Positions 43,647 to 55,297 are shown, numbered from the stretch's first letter. The stretch is 64,000 nt of DNA from Candidatus Avedoeria danica (GCA_016703025.1 JADJCV010000003.1:368492-432491), one strand, 5' to 3'. Numbers and translations are program-made. The notes: generated by a model from the letters alone, not told the origin.

Positions 43647-43973
43647 TGCCTGTCCCTTTCCGTGCCCGCGGCCGGCCGGCGGCCGGACGTTGGCGGATTG
43701 TAGTGCAACACGGGTGCGGGTCGCCCGGATCCGCCCCGCCGGGCGGTTGGGTGAGCGGCGCGCGTGCGGCACATGAAGCTCCGGTGAGCGCCGGCCGTAT
43801 CTTGCGGCGCGCGGGGCACGTTATAGGAGGTGGTATCAGCGGGTTCTGCCCGTTGGGCCCGCGCATTTTTGAGGCGGGCTGAACTGCAAAGGCGGTCACG
43901 GACGATGATGCGAAGGCATTCCGGATACCGCGCTGAGCCCAAATCGGCTTTCGATAACCAGGAGGTTCCATTC

Positions 43974-46900
43974 ATGACCAAGTCGTTATTGCGGGTGCCG
44001 CTCCTGGCCCTCCTCACTGCGGTCCTCGTTGCAGGACTCGGAGTGTGGACGGCCCGGACGGCGTCGGCGCAGAACCCGTGCGGTCCTACCACCGTCGGGA
44101 TTCCCTACAACACGGCTGGCCAGACGTTCAACCGGAACGTTTGCGCGATCAGCGCTACCGTGTCGTACGAAGCCCATCAGTTTGTGCTGATCGGCCCCGG
44201 GCCGCACACCCTGCACGTGGACACGTGCGGTGACGGTGGCGACACGGTGTTGCAGGTCTACCAGGCTCCGGGCGGCGCGCCGAACGCGTTCAACCCGCTG
44301 AGCCCGGGCACCAACCAGGTCGCGTGCAACGATGACTTCTGCGGGCTGCAGTCGAGCCTCGACGTGGCAGGCCTCGCAGAGGGCAGCTACACGATCGTGG
44401 TCTCGAACTGGTCCTCGACGGCCGCCATCAGTGGCGTCATGGACATCCGCACGCCGCAGTGCGTCTCGCCGAGCTTCGACGAGCTGCCGGTGGCGTTCGC
44501 GGATCCGCTCAACCTGCCGTGCACGGCAGGTCGCGCGAACCTGGCGATCAACGTCACGAACACCGGCCTCGGCGACCTGCCGAACTTGGCCGGCCCCGAG
44601 TTCACGGTCACCCTGACGAGCGTTCGCGGCGGCGCAGTCGTCATCACGAGCATCTCGTCCGGCACCGGTGGCGCGGGCCAGGCGCCGGGTGCGGCGCCGC
44701 TCGGCGGCACTGCCACGGCCGACCTCGACCTTCCGGCCGGGGCTTCGGACACGATCACGCTGCAACTCGCCTTCCCGAACGGCATCGGTTCGGTCGGCGG
44801 CATCTTCGTCAGCCGCGCCGTTTGGGCTGACCTCGACGGCAACGGCGCCGTGGACGCCGGCGAGCTCTTCGAGTTCGTCGACGAAATCCCGCTGTTCTTC
44901 CCGTGCGCTCCCACGGTCTGGCCGAACGATCAGCTCGGCAAGCAGGTCCACCTCCCGATCCTGAACTTCCAGGGCCAGGACGACGTCTGCGAGAGCTGGA
45001 TCGAGGTTCAGAACCTGGGTTGCCGGAACGCCAAGGCGGCCCTGGTGACCTGGGGCGAGCCGGGCTTCTGCCCGCCGCAGGCCGCCGGCCCGCTGAAGGT
45101 GGAGTGCACCGGCCTCCTCAAGCCCGGCAGCACGTGGAACCTCTACGGCGCGCAGGTCCCGACCGGCTCGAAGAGCGGTATCCTCTTCAAGCTGTCGGCC
45201 CGCCAGCTGAGCGAGGACGGCATCGACGTCATCCCCGAGGACGACATCACGGGCGACTACGTCTGCGAAGTCCTCTTCTTCAACGTCGTCGGTGACGCGG
45301 ACGACTACCGCCGCTTCAAGAAGGCCTACAACGAGGGCCTCGTGTTCGACGGCATCGACATGGTCCGCGCTTCCGGCGACGGCCTGCTCGCGGTCGACGT
45401 GCACCGCAGCTGCCCCGGCGACGCGACCCCGGGCGTGGACGTGACGAGCAAGTACAACGGCCTGGCCGGTACGCACCTCGGCACGTACGATGAGGTCTAC
45501 GGCGGCTACAGCTACTACGTGCCGCTCGTGTACGCCAGCGCGGCTGGTTTCAACACGATCATCTACATCCAGAACGGCGGCCTCATGTGCTCGTCGCTGG
45601 AGATCTGGTTCAAGGCCCGCGACGACTGCCTGCGCGCGACGATCTGCGACATCGCGACGCTGGCGCCGGGCGAGACCTACCAGCTGGACGCGAACGACTG
45701 CGTGGGCCCGGACTTCCAGGGCAGCGCGTGGATCCGCTCGACCCAGGTGATGGGCATCGCGGTGGACATCATCGGCGGCGACGTCCTGATGACCTACGTC
45801 GGCGAGCCGGGTGAGATCAACTACACGTTCGATCCGAACCAGTCGACCACCAAGGACGGCAACCAGGTCGCCTTCGGTCCGCTGATCTACAGCGAGTACC
45901 AGGGTTGGGACACGGGTGTCCAGGTCCAGAACCTGAGCGCCGTGTTCGCCGCCAAGGTGAAGATCTACTTCCTGGACCGCTCGGGCGACATCATCACGAC
46001 GCTGGTGGACTGGGTCTGCCCGCGCGGCAGCCAGACGTTCTTCCTGCCGGTCGTCTTCGACCTGCCGGGCAACTGGGTCGGCAGCATGCGCGCCGAGAGC
46101 CAGGAGTGGATCACGCCGGGTGGTCCGAACGTCCTCGCGCCGAACATCGTCGGTGTGGCGACGCTCATCAAGTACAACGACGTGGCCCGCACGCAGAAGA
46201 CCGAGGCGATTGCCTACAACCTTCTGCCCGAGCACAAGATCTATGACTGGCAGCTCGGCAACGGTGGTGGCGGCTTGGACAGCGGTATCGGCTTGATCGC
46301 CATCCCGTCCGTCCTGCGCGACCTCGAGAACAGTGGCCTGACGACCGAGATCGCGATCGCGAACGTCGTTCCGAAGCCCGGCTTCACCGACCTCGTGATC
46401 TACTTCTACGACCAGAACGGCCTGCTGGACTACATCTGCCAGAAGCTCAACGAGAAGCAGGTCGAGTACATCGACCTCCAGACGTGGGGCTACATCAACG
46501 ACGGCTTCCAAGGGCTCGGCGATCATCAGCGCCTGGTTCTGGGAGCACGACGTCTTCGACGCCCGTGGCTTCTTCCTGCGCAACCTCGTCGGCCTCGGTG
46601 CCGTGTCGATCGAGCGCAAGGGTACCCACGGTGGTGAGGATGTTCCGGGCGACGAGGCTGCGGGTAGCCGTGGCATCCCGTTCACCTTCACGTACGACGA
46701 AGAGGGCGAGCCGCTCTTTGAGTACTGCTTCATGGGCCCCGTGCCCCTCTGCCCCGGCTTCCCGGACAACCGCGTCGGTCCTGGCGACTGCGCGGCGACG
46801 GGCATCGGTGCGGCGACGATCGAGATCCCGGGCGGCGCGCCGTTCTCGGCCTACCCGCGCGGCGATGTCGGCGGCGGCAACTGCACGAACGCCGGTGTGA

Positions 46901-47253
46901 ATGACCGCAACTGGGGCACGCACGACTTCACGGTCTGCCCGGGCACCAGCGAGATGACGGTCACCATCAACACGGTCACGCTGGCGCCGTTCAACGGTGC
47001 GAGCTGCGGCCTTGCGGGTCAGGACTTGCTCCTCGCGTTGTTCATCGGACCGGACGGGTTCAACCCGAACGCCGAGTGCGAGAACTTCATCGAGAACAAC
47101 AAGCCGGACTTCCAGGGCCTCGGCGCTGGCTCGTCGTACACGTTCCAGATCCCGAATGCACCAGGGGCGTACACGCTCATGATGCAGAACAACTGCGACA
47201 CGACCCCGCCGCAGTCGATCGGTAGCGCGGACTTCGAGATCGACCTCAACTAG
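43974..47253 (+). CDS. Giant secreted beta-sandwich repeat protein (copy A), one frameshift
   Basis: The ATG at 43974 follows AGGAGG. Corrected length is about 1,092 aa. The signal peptide (LLRVPLLALLTAVLVAGLGV) is cleaved near SAQNPC. Residues 35-150 resemble a PPC domain (YEAHQFVLIGPGPHTLHVDT). Later parts contain about four repeats of the Chloroflexota pattern GWDTGVQVQNL / FNTIIYIQNGG / LTTEIAIANV followed by a strand such as KVKIYFLDRSG and a Cys- or Pro-containing turn. A final PPC-like domain (TSEMTVTINTVTLAPF) ends at TAG 47251-47253. Near 46,510 the frame shifts because of one extra C in ggcttCcaaggg compared with copy B, splitting the gene into 43974-46637 and a remainder. No membrane anchor is seen. 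It is likely an exported structural or surface protein. Confidence 0.82.
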
Positions 47254-47303
47254 CTGATCGCCCGATCGCGTCGGGTTCGCCCGACCTGATCCAAGACAGC
47301 CCA

Positions 47304-47343
47304 CAGCCGCCCCCGGGGATTCCCCGGGGGCGGCTGTTTTTTT
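47304..47343 (+). terminator. Rho-independent terminator of giant gene A
   Basis: CAGCCGCCCCCGGGG, loop ATT, CCCCGGGGGCGGCTG and then TTTTTTT: a perfect 15-bp stem with a T7 run, 50 bases after the stop. The same element, with a few changes, follows copy B. Confidence 0.93.
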
Positions 47344-47788
47344 GTGGCGGTTTCAACAGGTCATCGCAACGATCGTAGCGGGGCGGTGGTAGCGTGCCGG
47401 CGTGGTAGCGTGCCGGCTCCGAAGAGAAGTCACGATTATCAGAGGCACGCAGCGATGGATGAGATTGCCAGCGGCCGAGCAATGCCAATCCGGCGTGAAG
47501 CCGCCGTGTCGTCAGGCTCTCGAGAGCGCAACGACGAAATCAACGACTGAAGCCGTTGATGCCAACCTCCGCCGAGGCAAGTCACCCGGTGCGATCACGC
47601 AGAGTTGGTACAAGAGCGCCTTGTTGAGTTGGCTGGCTGTATGCGCAGCGAACGGACGTTGGGACCAATCACCGATCCACGATCGGAACCTTGGTAGAAC
47701 GACAGACCCGATTCGGGATTACGGCTCGGGCTGCCGGAGGGCCGCCGTGCGCGTCGCTGCATGGACCCCTTGAACCCGCCGAGGGTTG
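47344..47788. other. Gene-poor interval with a 16-bp tandem duplication
   Basis: GTGGTAGCGTGCCGGC is repeated head to tail at 47386-47401 and 47402-47417. The rest has lower GC than the genes around it. An open frame of 123 codons (47402-47773) has no signal, no ribosome-binding site and no recognisable domain; I do not call it a gene. It may be decayed mobile or cassette DNA. Confidence 0.5.
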
Positions 47789-49876
47789 TCAGTTACCCGT
47801 TTCCGCCGGCGGTTCCTCGACGTCGATCGTCGCACCGGCGCTGTGCGGGCCGGCAAGCCGCTGTGTCTGCCCGGAAGGCCAAATGACCTCGATGGCGTCG
47901 GCGGACTTGGAGCCGTTGAGGCCGAAGTACATCGGCAAGAGGCCATGCGCCAGGTAGCCGGTGTTGCCGTCCATGACCTGCACAATCCGCTGCTCGCCGA
48001 CCACGACGGTGACCTTGCTTCCGAGCCCATTGCGATTCGACCGGGTGCCCTTGAGGCGCACGACGAGATGGGTCATCTCGGGCCGTACCTGGGCGAAGTC
48101 GCTGATGAGGACGAGCGGAGGGCTGTTGATCTCCGAACTGACGATGTCCAGGGCACCGTCGGCGTCGAGGTCGAAGATGGCCGATGAACGGGACGAAAGC
48201 GCTCCCCAGACCATAATCCGACCTTCACGGCCCAGGCAGTCCGGATGACCGATGTCGGCGCCCGAACAGTCGAGCTCAAACTGTGGTCCGGCCACCTCGT
48301 CGTTAAGGCGGGGCTCGACGCCGAGAATGAACTCGCTGTCAAGCAACTTCTTGCCGCCATCGTTGATCAGCAGGCTGTTCGTGCCGTAGCGGGACGGGTA
48401 ACCCATGCCCCCCGTGATGAACGCGTCGTCGAAGCCGTCTGCGTTGAGGTCGCCCACGCTCGGACCCCACGGCCAGAACATTTCGGCGCCGATCGCGTCA
48501 GAGATCTCCTCGAACGCGCCGCCACCGAGGTTCCGATAGAACGCGTTGCCCCAGATGCTGGCGCCGTTCGTCGCCGTGAAGTCCTCGGGCCAGGCCATGA
48601 CGGACTTCCGCTTCTCGGCCAGCGGGTCGGTCGACGAACTCATGTCGGAGTGCATGTCTGTGACGAAGAGGTCGAGGTGGCCGTCGTTGTCGAGATCGAA
48701 CGACTTGACGCCCATCGAGCCCCACGGCGTCATCGGGAAGACCGCCGCGCGCTGCTCGGTGAACCGCTCCCCCCCCCGTTCTGCTCAGTAGCCGTCGTTG
48801 CCCTGCATGTTCAGCGCGTACAGGTCTGGCCAACCATCTTCGTTGCCATCGATCACGCTCGCGTCGCCGGTCCAGCCGAGGTCGTCGATGCCCATCTGGG
48901 CCGTCACGTCCTTGAACGTGAGCCCACCCTCGTTGTGGAACAAGAGGCTGCGGTCGTTGCGCTCGGCCTTGAGGTGGCCGCCGAAGGCGTCCTCGACGCT
49001 GGTGTAGAACTCGAGCTCGCCCGCCGCGAGCACCACGCCTGGTAGTTGGATCGTCGAAGTCCGCAGTGGGTCCGTGGTGAACGTGCCAGTGTTGGCCAGA
49101 AAGAGATCGAGCCGCCCGTCGCGGTCGTAGTCGAAGAAAAGGGCGCCGGCCGAGAACCCGAAGTACCCGAGGCCCGAGGCGTCCGTCACGTTCGTGAAGC
49201 GGCCCGTGCCGTCGTTCTCGAAGACCTCGTTGCCGCGCTGGATCGTCGTGGCGTACAGGTCGGCGTCGCCGTCGTTGTCCAGGTCGGCGAACGAAGCGGC
49301 CGAGCCGATCTTGTCCGGCACCGCCACGCCTGCTGCGGCCGTAATGTCCTCGAACTTGCCGCCGCCGACGTTGCGCCAGAGCTCGTTCGGACCGACTTGG
49401 CGGACGAAGTACAGGTCGGTGAGCCCGTCCCCGTCCACGTCGGCCACGGCCATGCCCGTACCGTGGTCGTAGTGGGAGGCGATGAATGTTTTGCCCGAGT
49501 CGTCCGTGACGCGCGCCAGGTGCGTGATTCCGCTCTCGACCTGGCGGTTCGCGAACTGGAAGTCGCGGAACACGCCCGAGTTGGCCTTGGCGGCCAGCTG
49601 CTCCTGACGCCGGCTGTCGATCCAATATGGATCGAGGCCCTGCGGCACGTCGACACGCGGCAGCGTGCTGACGTCCGCGCCGCTTGCCGCGTCGCCGGTC
49701 GGGCCGCCCGGTGCGGAGGGGCCGGCGGGTGAAGCGGCCGCCGCCGGCGCGCCCGGATCGGTCGCCACGCCGTTGCAGGCGCTGGCCACCAAGATGAGGA
49801 CCGCCGCCTGAACGGCGGCTGCGGGCAAGGTCATCGGCCAGGACAACGGCACGAGCGAGGACTGATTGCGTTTCAT
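47789..49876 (-). CDS. Long CRTAC1-family FG-GAP/ASPIC-UnbV lipoprotein with an in-frame TGA
   Basis: The ATG at 49876 follows GGAG. The frame is 696 codons long and in one phase throughout, but codon 48785-48787 is TGA (after NMQGNDGY). It sits next to a run of nine G on the coding strand, so two compensating indels or a real nonsense codon are possible. The lipobox VASACNG is near residue 35. FG-GAP loops include DVDGDGLTD, DLDNDGDAD, DYDRDGRLD, DLDNDGHLD and DLDADGALD. The phrase FVTDMHSDMSS near the middle and the ASPIC/UnbV end (TGYLAHGLLPMYFGLNGSKS, IEVIWPSGQTQRL) are typical of the longer CRTAC1 subfamily. It follows the cupredoxin gene on the same strand after 147 bases and probably belongs to that operon. 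Confidence 0.8.
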
Positions 49877-50023
49877 CGGGGGCACTCCGTCGAAATGAGG
49901 CGAGATCGAGTCAGGCGAGATCGATTGCTTCGAGATGTGACGGGGTTGCGAGGCGACGAGGTTGCGCGGACGGCGCAGGCGTTGGAAGTGCGGCTGGATG
50001 CGTCGACGACGCGCGGGTGGGGA

Positions 50024-50531
50024 TCACGGGGTGGACGCGATCGCCCGCCGTGGCTGCTCTGCGAGCCAGTCGACGAACTCCGGCCACGGTTCGATGACGA
50101 GCTGTCCCCGCATCTCAGGGTACGAGCCGCCGCAATAGGTGTCGCCCAACAGATCGAATCGGCCCGCAGGCTGCGCCTCCAAGTCCAGCCAATAGGTGAG
50201 GTTCGGCATCGCGATCTGCCGGGCATCGAGGTCCGGCACGCCGAACAAGTAGAGCTTGTCGTCGCTTTTCAACTCGAAGCGTACCGCGATGTCGGCCGGG
50301 ATGTGAAGATCGCCGGTGGCCGTCCGATCGTCCGCCGTATCCTGCACGCCGTCGCGGCCCGGGTATTCGAAGTACCAGCGGTGGTCGCGGCCGACGAGCC
50401 GCAGCGCAAGCGACTCCGGCGCGACTGGCGCCGGCCGCTGGCTGCACGCGGCCGAGATGACAGCCGCCGCAGTGATCAAGCACCGTGTTCGCCCGAGCGA
50501 TAGGCCGGAATTCGTGACGCCAGCCTTTCAC
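50024..50531 (-). CDS. COX2-like cupredoxin lipoprotein lacking CuA ligands, one frameshift
   Basis: The core (50,024-50,479, 151 codons) has the COX2 cupredoxin pattern: RDHRWYFEYPGRDGVQDTAD, LHIPADIAVRFELKSDDKLY, LFGVPDLDARQIAMPNL and AGRFDLLGDTYCGGSYPEMRG. In CuA proteins one expects His in the LHSFW-like strand and CxxxCxxxHxxM. Here those positions read Tyr, Gly, Cys, Tyr and Met, so CuA cannot form. The start at 50531 is GTG overlapping the CRTAC1 stop (GTGA). That frame reads MKGWRHEFRPIARANTVL and, after removing one T near 50,480, continues ITAAAVISAACSQ, a good lipoprotein signal. I therefore infer one single-base frameshift. A function in electron transfer is unlikely without copper. 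Confidence 0.75.
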
Positions 50532-52349
50532 GGTGCGATGACGCTGGCCCCCGGCATGAACAATGCAGGCTGCCTGCCCTGCACAACCCGATACCATACG
50601 CCGGCCGCCAGCGGTCCGAAGACCTCCTCCTTACCATCCGGCCAGTTGATCGTCAGGCCGCTGAGATGCGAAGCCTTGCTGAAGTCCGAGCACGAGCCGT
50701 CGATCGGAGAGCGACTCGAAGCTGTCGGCACCCTTCACTTGCCGCCGCAGCACCGTGCCGCCTACCACGGCCGCAACCCGCGCGCCGACCGCGCTGCGGT
50801 TGGCCGTTGTGCCCCTCGAGCCAGAGGCCGACCCAGTTGCCGCGCCCAGGCGTCGCATTGCGACCGATCTGCAGTGTCCCGCCGTTGTTACCGACCACGA
50901 AGTCGAGCCCCCCGTCACCGTCGAAGTCGGCTACGGCGAGCCCGCGGCTGACCTGAACGTCGGCCAGCGCCGGCCCGGCCGTGTCACTGACGTCGACGAA
51001 GCTCCCGTTGCCGGCGTTCTGGTACAGGAGGTTCTGCTCGGCGAACGTCAGGATGGGTCGACCTCGGGCGCGTTGTCGTAGATGTTGCCGGCAACCACCA
51101 TCAAGTCTTCGTCTCCGTCGTTGTCGCCGTCGAAGAACACGGTGCCCCACTTCAGACGCAGGCGCGACGATGGGCCAACCCCGATCGCGTCCGCTTGTTC
51201 GTCGAACAGCATGTCCGTGCCTTGGCGATAGATCGAGGTCGACTCATGAGTGAAGTTGCTGACCGCGATATCGAGCGTGCCGTCGCCGTCGGTGTCGCTG
51301 ACGTCCGCGCCCATGCCGGCCTGGGCGCGGCCATCACGGCTGAGCGCGACGCCGACCGTCGGCGCGATGTCCTCGAACAAGCCCTTGCCGTCGTTCAGCC
51401 AAAGCTGGTTCGGAGTGAGGTCATTGGCCACGTAAACGTCGGCGTCGCCGTCGGCATCGATGTCGGCGACCGCAATGGCAAGGCCCTTGCCGCGCTCGTC
51501 CTTGATGCCCACTTCCGCCGAGACCTCGGTGAAGTGACCCGTGCCGTCGTTGCGCCAGAGCTGATCGGACATGCCCTCAAAGAGGTGCGGTGTGCAATAG
51601 ATCGGGACGTTACCCGTCTTGCACGGCTTGGCGGTGGCCGCGTCGTAGATCACATAGCGTACCAGGAAGAGGTCGAGGTCGCCGTCGCCGTCGGCATCGA
51701 GCATTCCGGCGCTCGTCGTGTAGCCGTTGTCGCCCGGGATGCCGCTCTCGGCCGTCACGTCCTGAAAGGCGGTGCCCGTGTTGAGCAGCACCCGTGTCGC
51801 GTCACCGAAGCCGGTCAGCACGACGTCGGTCCAGCCGTCGTTGTTGATGTCACCGGCCGTTGCGCCCAGGCCATAGCCCTCACTCGGCAGTTGCCAAGCT
51901 GCTGAACCGTCGGTGAAATGGGCGCGGCCGTCGTTGAGGAACAGGCCGTTCGCCGCATCTGCCGGTCGCTCGGCCGCGCCAATCGAGCCGCTGTTCGTTG
52001 CCAGGATACCGGGTGCTCCGTTGCGGTCGAAGTTGGCGACGACGACGCCGCCGCCCTGCGATCCCGGCATATGCTTGCTGGGCGAGTAGTGAGGCGCGTG
52101 GTGGAACTGGATGCCGCTGGCAGCCAGGATATCCTCGAACCGCAGCCCGCCTTCGGCGGCGGGCGATCCCGTCGCACCCGGTATGCCCGCGACACCCGGC
52201 GCAGTGGACGTCTCGGCTGTCATGGCGGACTGCTGTTCAGCCGCACCGGGCGCGTGGGTCAGCACGCCCCTATTGCAGCCGCCGAGCAGGCCGGCCGCCA
52301 CCGCGCATAACGTCGTGCGCAGCGCCATTCGGTGGTGGCGCGGCGTCAC
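50528..52349 (-). CDS. CRTAC1-family FG-GAP/ASPIC-UnbV lipoprotein (copy B), several frameshifts
   Basis: The GTG at 52349 overlaps the TPR-gene stop (GTGA); an ATG at 52328 is the alternative. The lipobox LLGGCNR is near residue 23. The first 433 codons are intact, with blades DINNDGWTD, DADGDGDLD, DIDADGDAD, DTDGDGTLD and DGDNDGDED. The frame breaks near 51,050 and at least twice more before 50,731. The remaining pieces (LTFAEQNLLYQNAGNGSFVD, DFDGDGGLDFVVGNNGG, ASHLSGLTINWPDGKEEV, RVVQGRQPALFMPGASVIAP) match the end of copy A, including the final PGAxVIAP. The pattern suggests sequence errors or a recent pseudogene. It is a paralogue of 37,990-39,822 with the same neighbours. Confidence 0.8.
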
Positions 52350-53395
52350 GGTCTGCCTGGCGCCGGAACGGCGGTCTGGGCGGCCAGCGACTCGTAGTGC
52401 GAGGCCTGGTCGCGCGCCTTGAGCGCGTCGTCGGCGCGGCGTTGCATCCGGTAGATCGACGCGAGCGAGCAGTACAGGTCGGCCCGCATGCCGTCATCGG
52501 CGGCCTTTTCGATCAGCTCCTTGGCGATCTGTTCGGCCGTGGCGTAGTCCTGCGAATCGAAGGCGGCTACGAGATCCTGGAAGCGCTCGTTGGCCTCGGC
52601 CATCGCCCGCTCGCGGATGCCGTTCTGGCTGTCGATGGCTTCGGCTGTCGCTCCCAACAGCGCGGCACCAGCGTCGTCGCCCTGAAGGGCACGTACCTGG
52701 CGGAGCGTATTGATCGCGAACATATGCGTTGGGTTCAACAACAGGACCTCTCGGAGGACGGCGTCGGCCTGATCGACGCGGCCGTCCTTCATGAGTTGGT
52801 CGGCCCGCATCGTCATGATGTCGGTGTTGCCCTCGTGGACGAGGACGGTCCAGCGCCGGTCGATGAGCGCGGTCGCTTCGCTGAGGCGGCCCTGGTAATA
52901 CAGTGCCGATGCGTACATGCTGAGCGTATCGGTGTTGTTCGGATCGGCGTCGACCAGCGGCTTGACCTCGGCCTCAGCGTCGGCGAAGCGGCTCAGGCTA
53001 CGCAGGTAGAGGCCGATGAGCTCTAGTTGTTCGTCGCGCGTCCGCGCTTCGCGAGGCACCGCCGTCAGGAGCTCGGCCAGCGATGTCTGGTCATGGCACA
53101 CCGGCATGATCGACCGCGCCGCCTGCCGCACCAGCGGCTCGAGCGGGTAGCGCTTGGCAAGGTCCTGCAAGGCCTGCCGCGCCTCGGTTGTGCAGCGGTG
53201 CGCGATGTCGGGCGCGTCGCGAACGGCCACGAGCGTGGCGTTGGCAGAGGGGCCGAAGGTCGACGGCGCGCCTGCCGGAGGGACGCCGGCAGGCGCCGAG
53301 GTCGCCACCGGCTCTCCCTGACAACCGGCAGCAAGCAGCGCGAACAGCGTCACGCCGAGCAGCAGCGGGCGTGGAGCTACGAAACGGGTCAGCAC
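52346..53395 (-). CDS. TPR lipoprotein, partner of CRTAC1 copy B
   Basis: The 349-aa protein starts at GTG 53395 after GGAGC. The signal peptide ends in the lipobox LLAAGCQG. TPR-like helices include MYASALYYQGRLSEATALID, MRADQLMKDGRVDQADAVLR-EVLLLNP and LYCSLASIYRMQRRADDALK. Sequence, length and an NTDIMTMRAxxxMxxGxVxxA block are shared with the TPR protein at 39,819-40,844, identifying paralogues. It is first gene of a coupled operon TPR, CRTAC1, cupredoxin and probably the long CRTAC1. It is divergent from the plus-strand CRTAC1 gene, 196 bases apart. Confidence 0.88.
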   Translation of the reverse strand: MLTRFVAPRPLLLGVTLFALLAAGCQGEPVATSAPAGVPPAGAPSTFGPSANATLVAVRDAPDIAHRCTTEARQALQDLAKRYPLEPLVRQAARSIMPVCHDQTSLAELLTAVPREARTRDEQLELIGLYLRSLSRFADAEAEVKPLVDADPNNTDTLSMYASALYYQGRLSEATALIDRRWTVLVHEGNTDIMTMRADQLMKDGRVDQADAVLREVLLLNPTHMFAINTLRQVRALQGDDAGAALLGATAEAIDSQNGIRERAMAEANERFQDLVAAFDSQDYATAEQIAKELIEKAADDGMRADLYCSLASIYRMQRRADDALKARDQASHYESLAAQTAVPAPGRP

Positions 53396-53424
53396 GGGAC
53401 GCTCCGATAGTCCGTCACATGGGG

Positions 53425-53453
53425 TTGGTCGGGGCCGCAGGCGGCATTATACT
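53425..53453 (+). promoter_or_regulatory. Promoter for the plus-strand CRTAC1-TPR operon
   Basis: TTGGTC (53425-53430), a 17-base spacer and TATACT (53448-53453). It is placed in the divergent intergenic region about 140 bases before the start at 53592. Confidence 0.6.
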
Positions 53454-53591
53454 CATGCGCCCTCCTGCCGTCAGGAGTTTGACGCGCCCACTCAACCGTC
53501 TCGCGACGTTGAAGTGGGCACCCATTCGAGACCCGCGCGGCGCCGCTGGCGCCCGGCCAGGCTCAGTGCGTTTTCAGGAGGTCGGTGCGCC

Positions 53592-55297
53592 ATGTTGGGC
53601 AGACGACGTTCATGCGCCGCGCGCGTGGTGCTGCCGATGTTGCCCGCACTCGGAGCGGCCTTTCTCGTTGCAGGCTGCGGCGGTCAGGCTCCTTGGCTCG
53701 TCGACATCGCCCCGTCGGTCGGCCTCGACTTCACCTACGAGATCGGCGACGTGGCGGGCTACCACTTTCCGCAGCTCTCAGCCGCCGGCGTCAGCATGTT
53801 CGACTATGACGACGACGGCGATCTCGATGTCTACTTCGTCAACGGCAATCGCCGCCTTCCGGCATTCGAAGCCGATCCGACCTCGACCGACCGCCTGTTC
53901 CGGCGCGAGGCCGATGGCCGGTACGTCGACGTCACGGCTGCATCCGGCCTTGGCGACACCTTCTTCTCGATGGGCGTCACCACCGGCGACTACGACAACG
54001 ATGGCGACCAGGACATCTTCGTCAGCAACCTCGGACCGGACCAGCTCTACCGGAACGGCGGCGACGGAACGTTTGAGAACGCCACCGCCGCTGCCGGCAT
54101 CGATATCGATGCCTGGTCGGCGGGCGCCGTGTTCCTTGACTTCGACCGCGACGGCTTCCTCGACCTGTTCGTCGCGCAGTACGTGGTATTTGACCGCAGC
54201 CCGCGGTGTGTGACGGCGACCGGCATCCAGGACTGGTGTGGTCCTTCGAGCTACCGCGACCTTCCGGACATCCTGCTGCACAACAACGGCAACGGCACGT
54301 TCACCGACGTCAGCGCAAGGGCCGGCATCAGCGGCGTGCTCGGCTCGTCCCTCGGCGTCATCGCCGATGACTTCGACGCCGACGGCTGGATCGACATCTT
54401 CGTGGCGAACGATGGCGACCCGAACACACTGTGGCGGAACAACGGCGACGGCACATTCGTCGATGTGAGCGCGCGCTGGGGCGCGGCCGTTAGCGCGATG
54501 GGCGAGCCCGAAGCCGGCATGGGCGTCGTCGCGGACGATCTGAACGTCGATGGCAACATCGACCTCGTGATCACGCACCTCGTCGACGAGAAGACGACCT
54601 TCTACCGCAGCCTCGGCGCCGGCGCAGGGTTCATCGATGACAGCTTCGCCGCCGGTATTGGCACCCCTAGCCGGATGCTGACCGGCTGGGGGATCGCCGC
54701 GACCGACTTCGAGCTCGATGGCGATCTCGACATCTTCGTCGCCAACGGCCGCGTGCGGCGCGGTCAGGCCGTACTGCCCGGCGCCGTGCCACCGCCACCG
54801 CTCGACGAGATGGCCGAGCCCAAGCTGGCCTATGTGAACGACGGCAAGGGCCAGTTCACTGTGCTCGATTCGGCTGTGTGCGGCGCCTGCGGCTTGATCG
54901 AGGCCTCGCGTGGGCTCGTGCCTGGCGATATCGACGGCGACGGCGACCAGGATTTCCTGATCCTCAACCTAGGCAGCCCGGCCCGGCTGCTCGAGAACCG
55001 CGCGCCGCGCTCCGGCAAGTGGCTGGCCGTCCGTGCCACCGACCCCGCCCTCCACCGCGCCGCCCTCGGCGCCCGTGTTACCGTCCGCGCCGGCGGCGCG
55101 CGCAAGCGCGTACCGTCCGCTCGAGTGTGGGCTACGCCAGCGCCCAGGAGCCCATCGCCCACTTCGGCCTCGGCGATGTCGCCGCCGTTGAGTCGATCGA
55201 GGTCCGATGGCCTTCCGGCGAGGCTGAGACGTTTGCGCCAGCGTGCATCGACTGCACCCTCGAAGTCCGCCGTGGTGAAGGCACGGCCAAACCATGA
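53592..55297 (+). CDS. CRTAC1-family FG-GAP/ASPIC-UnbV lipoprotein, one frameshift
   Basis: The ATG at 53592 follows AGGAGG. About 568 residues after correction. The lipobox is LVAGCGG near residue 30. The opening WLVDIAPSVGLDFTYEIGDV is a CRTAC1 hallmark. Ca-loop blades are DYDDDGDLD, DYDNDGDQD, DFDRDGFLD, DFDADGWID, DLNVDGNID and DIDGDGDQD. Near 55,105 the frame changes; the new frame reads VGYASAQEPIAHFGLGD and IEVRWPSGEAETFAP, the ASPIC/UnbV end, and its TGA overlaps the next ATG. It lacks one base relative to an intact frame. Gene order is the reverse of the minus-strand modules (CRTAC1 first, TPR second). Confidence 0.85.

Noticed and set aside
47402..47773. 123-codon open frame
   Set aside because: No ribosome-binding site, signal or domain; it starts in a tandem repeat and its composition does not match neighbouring genes.
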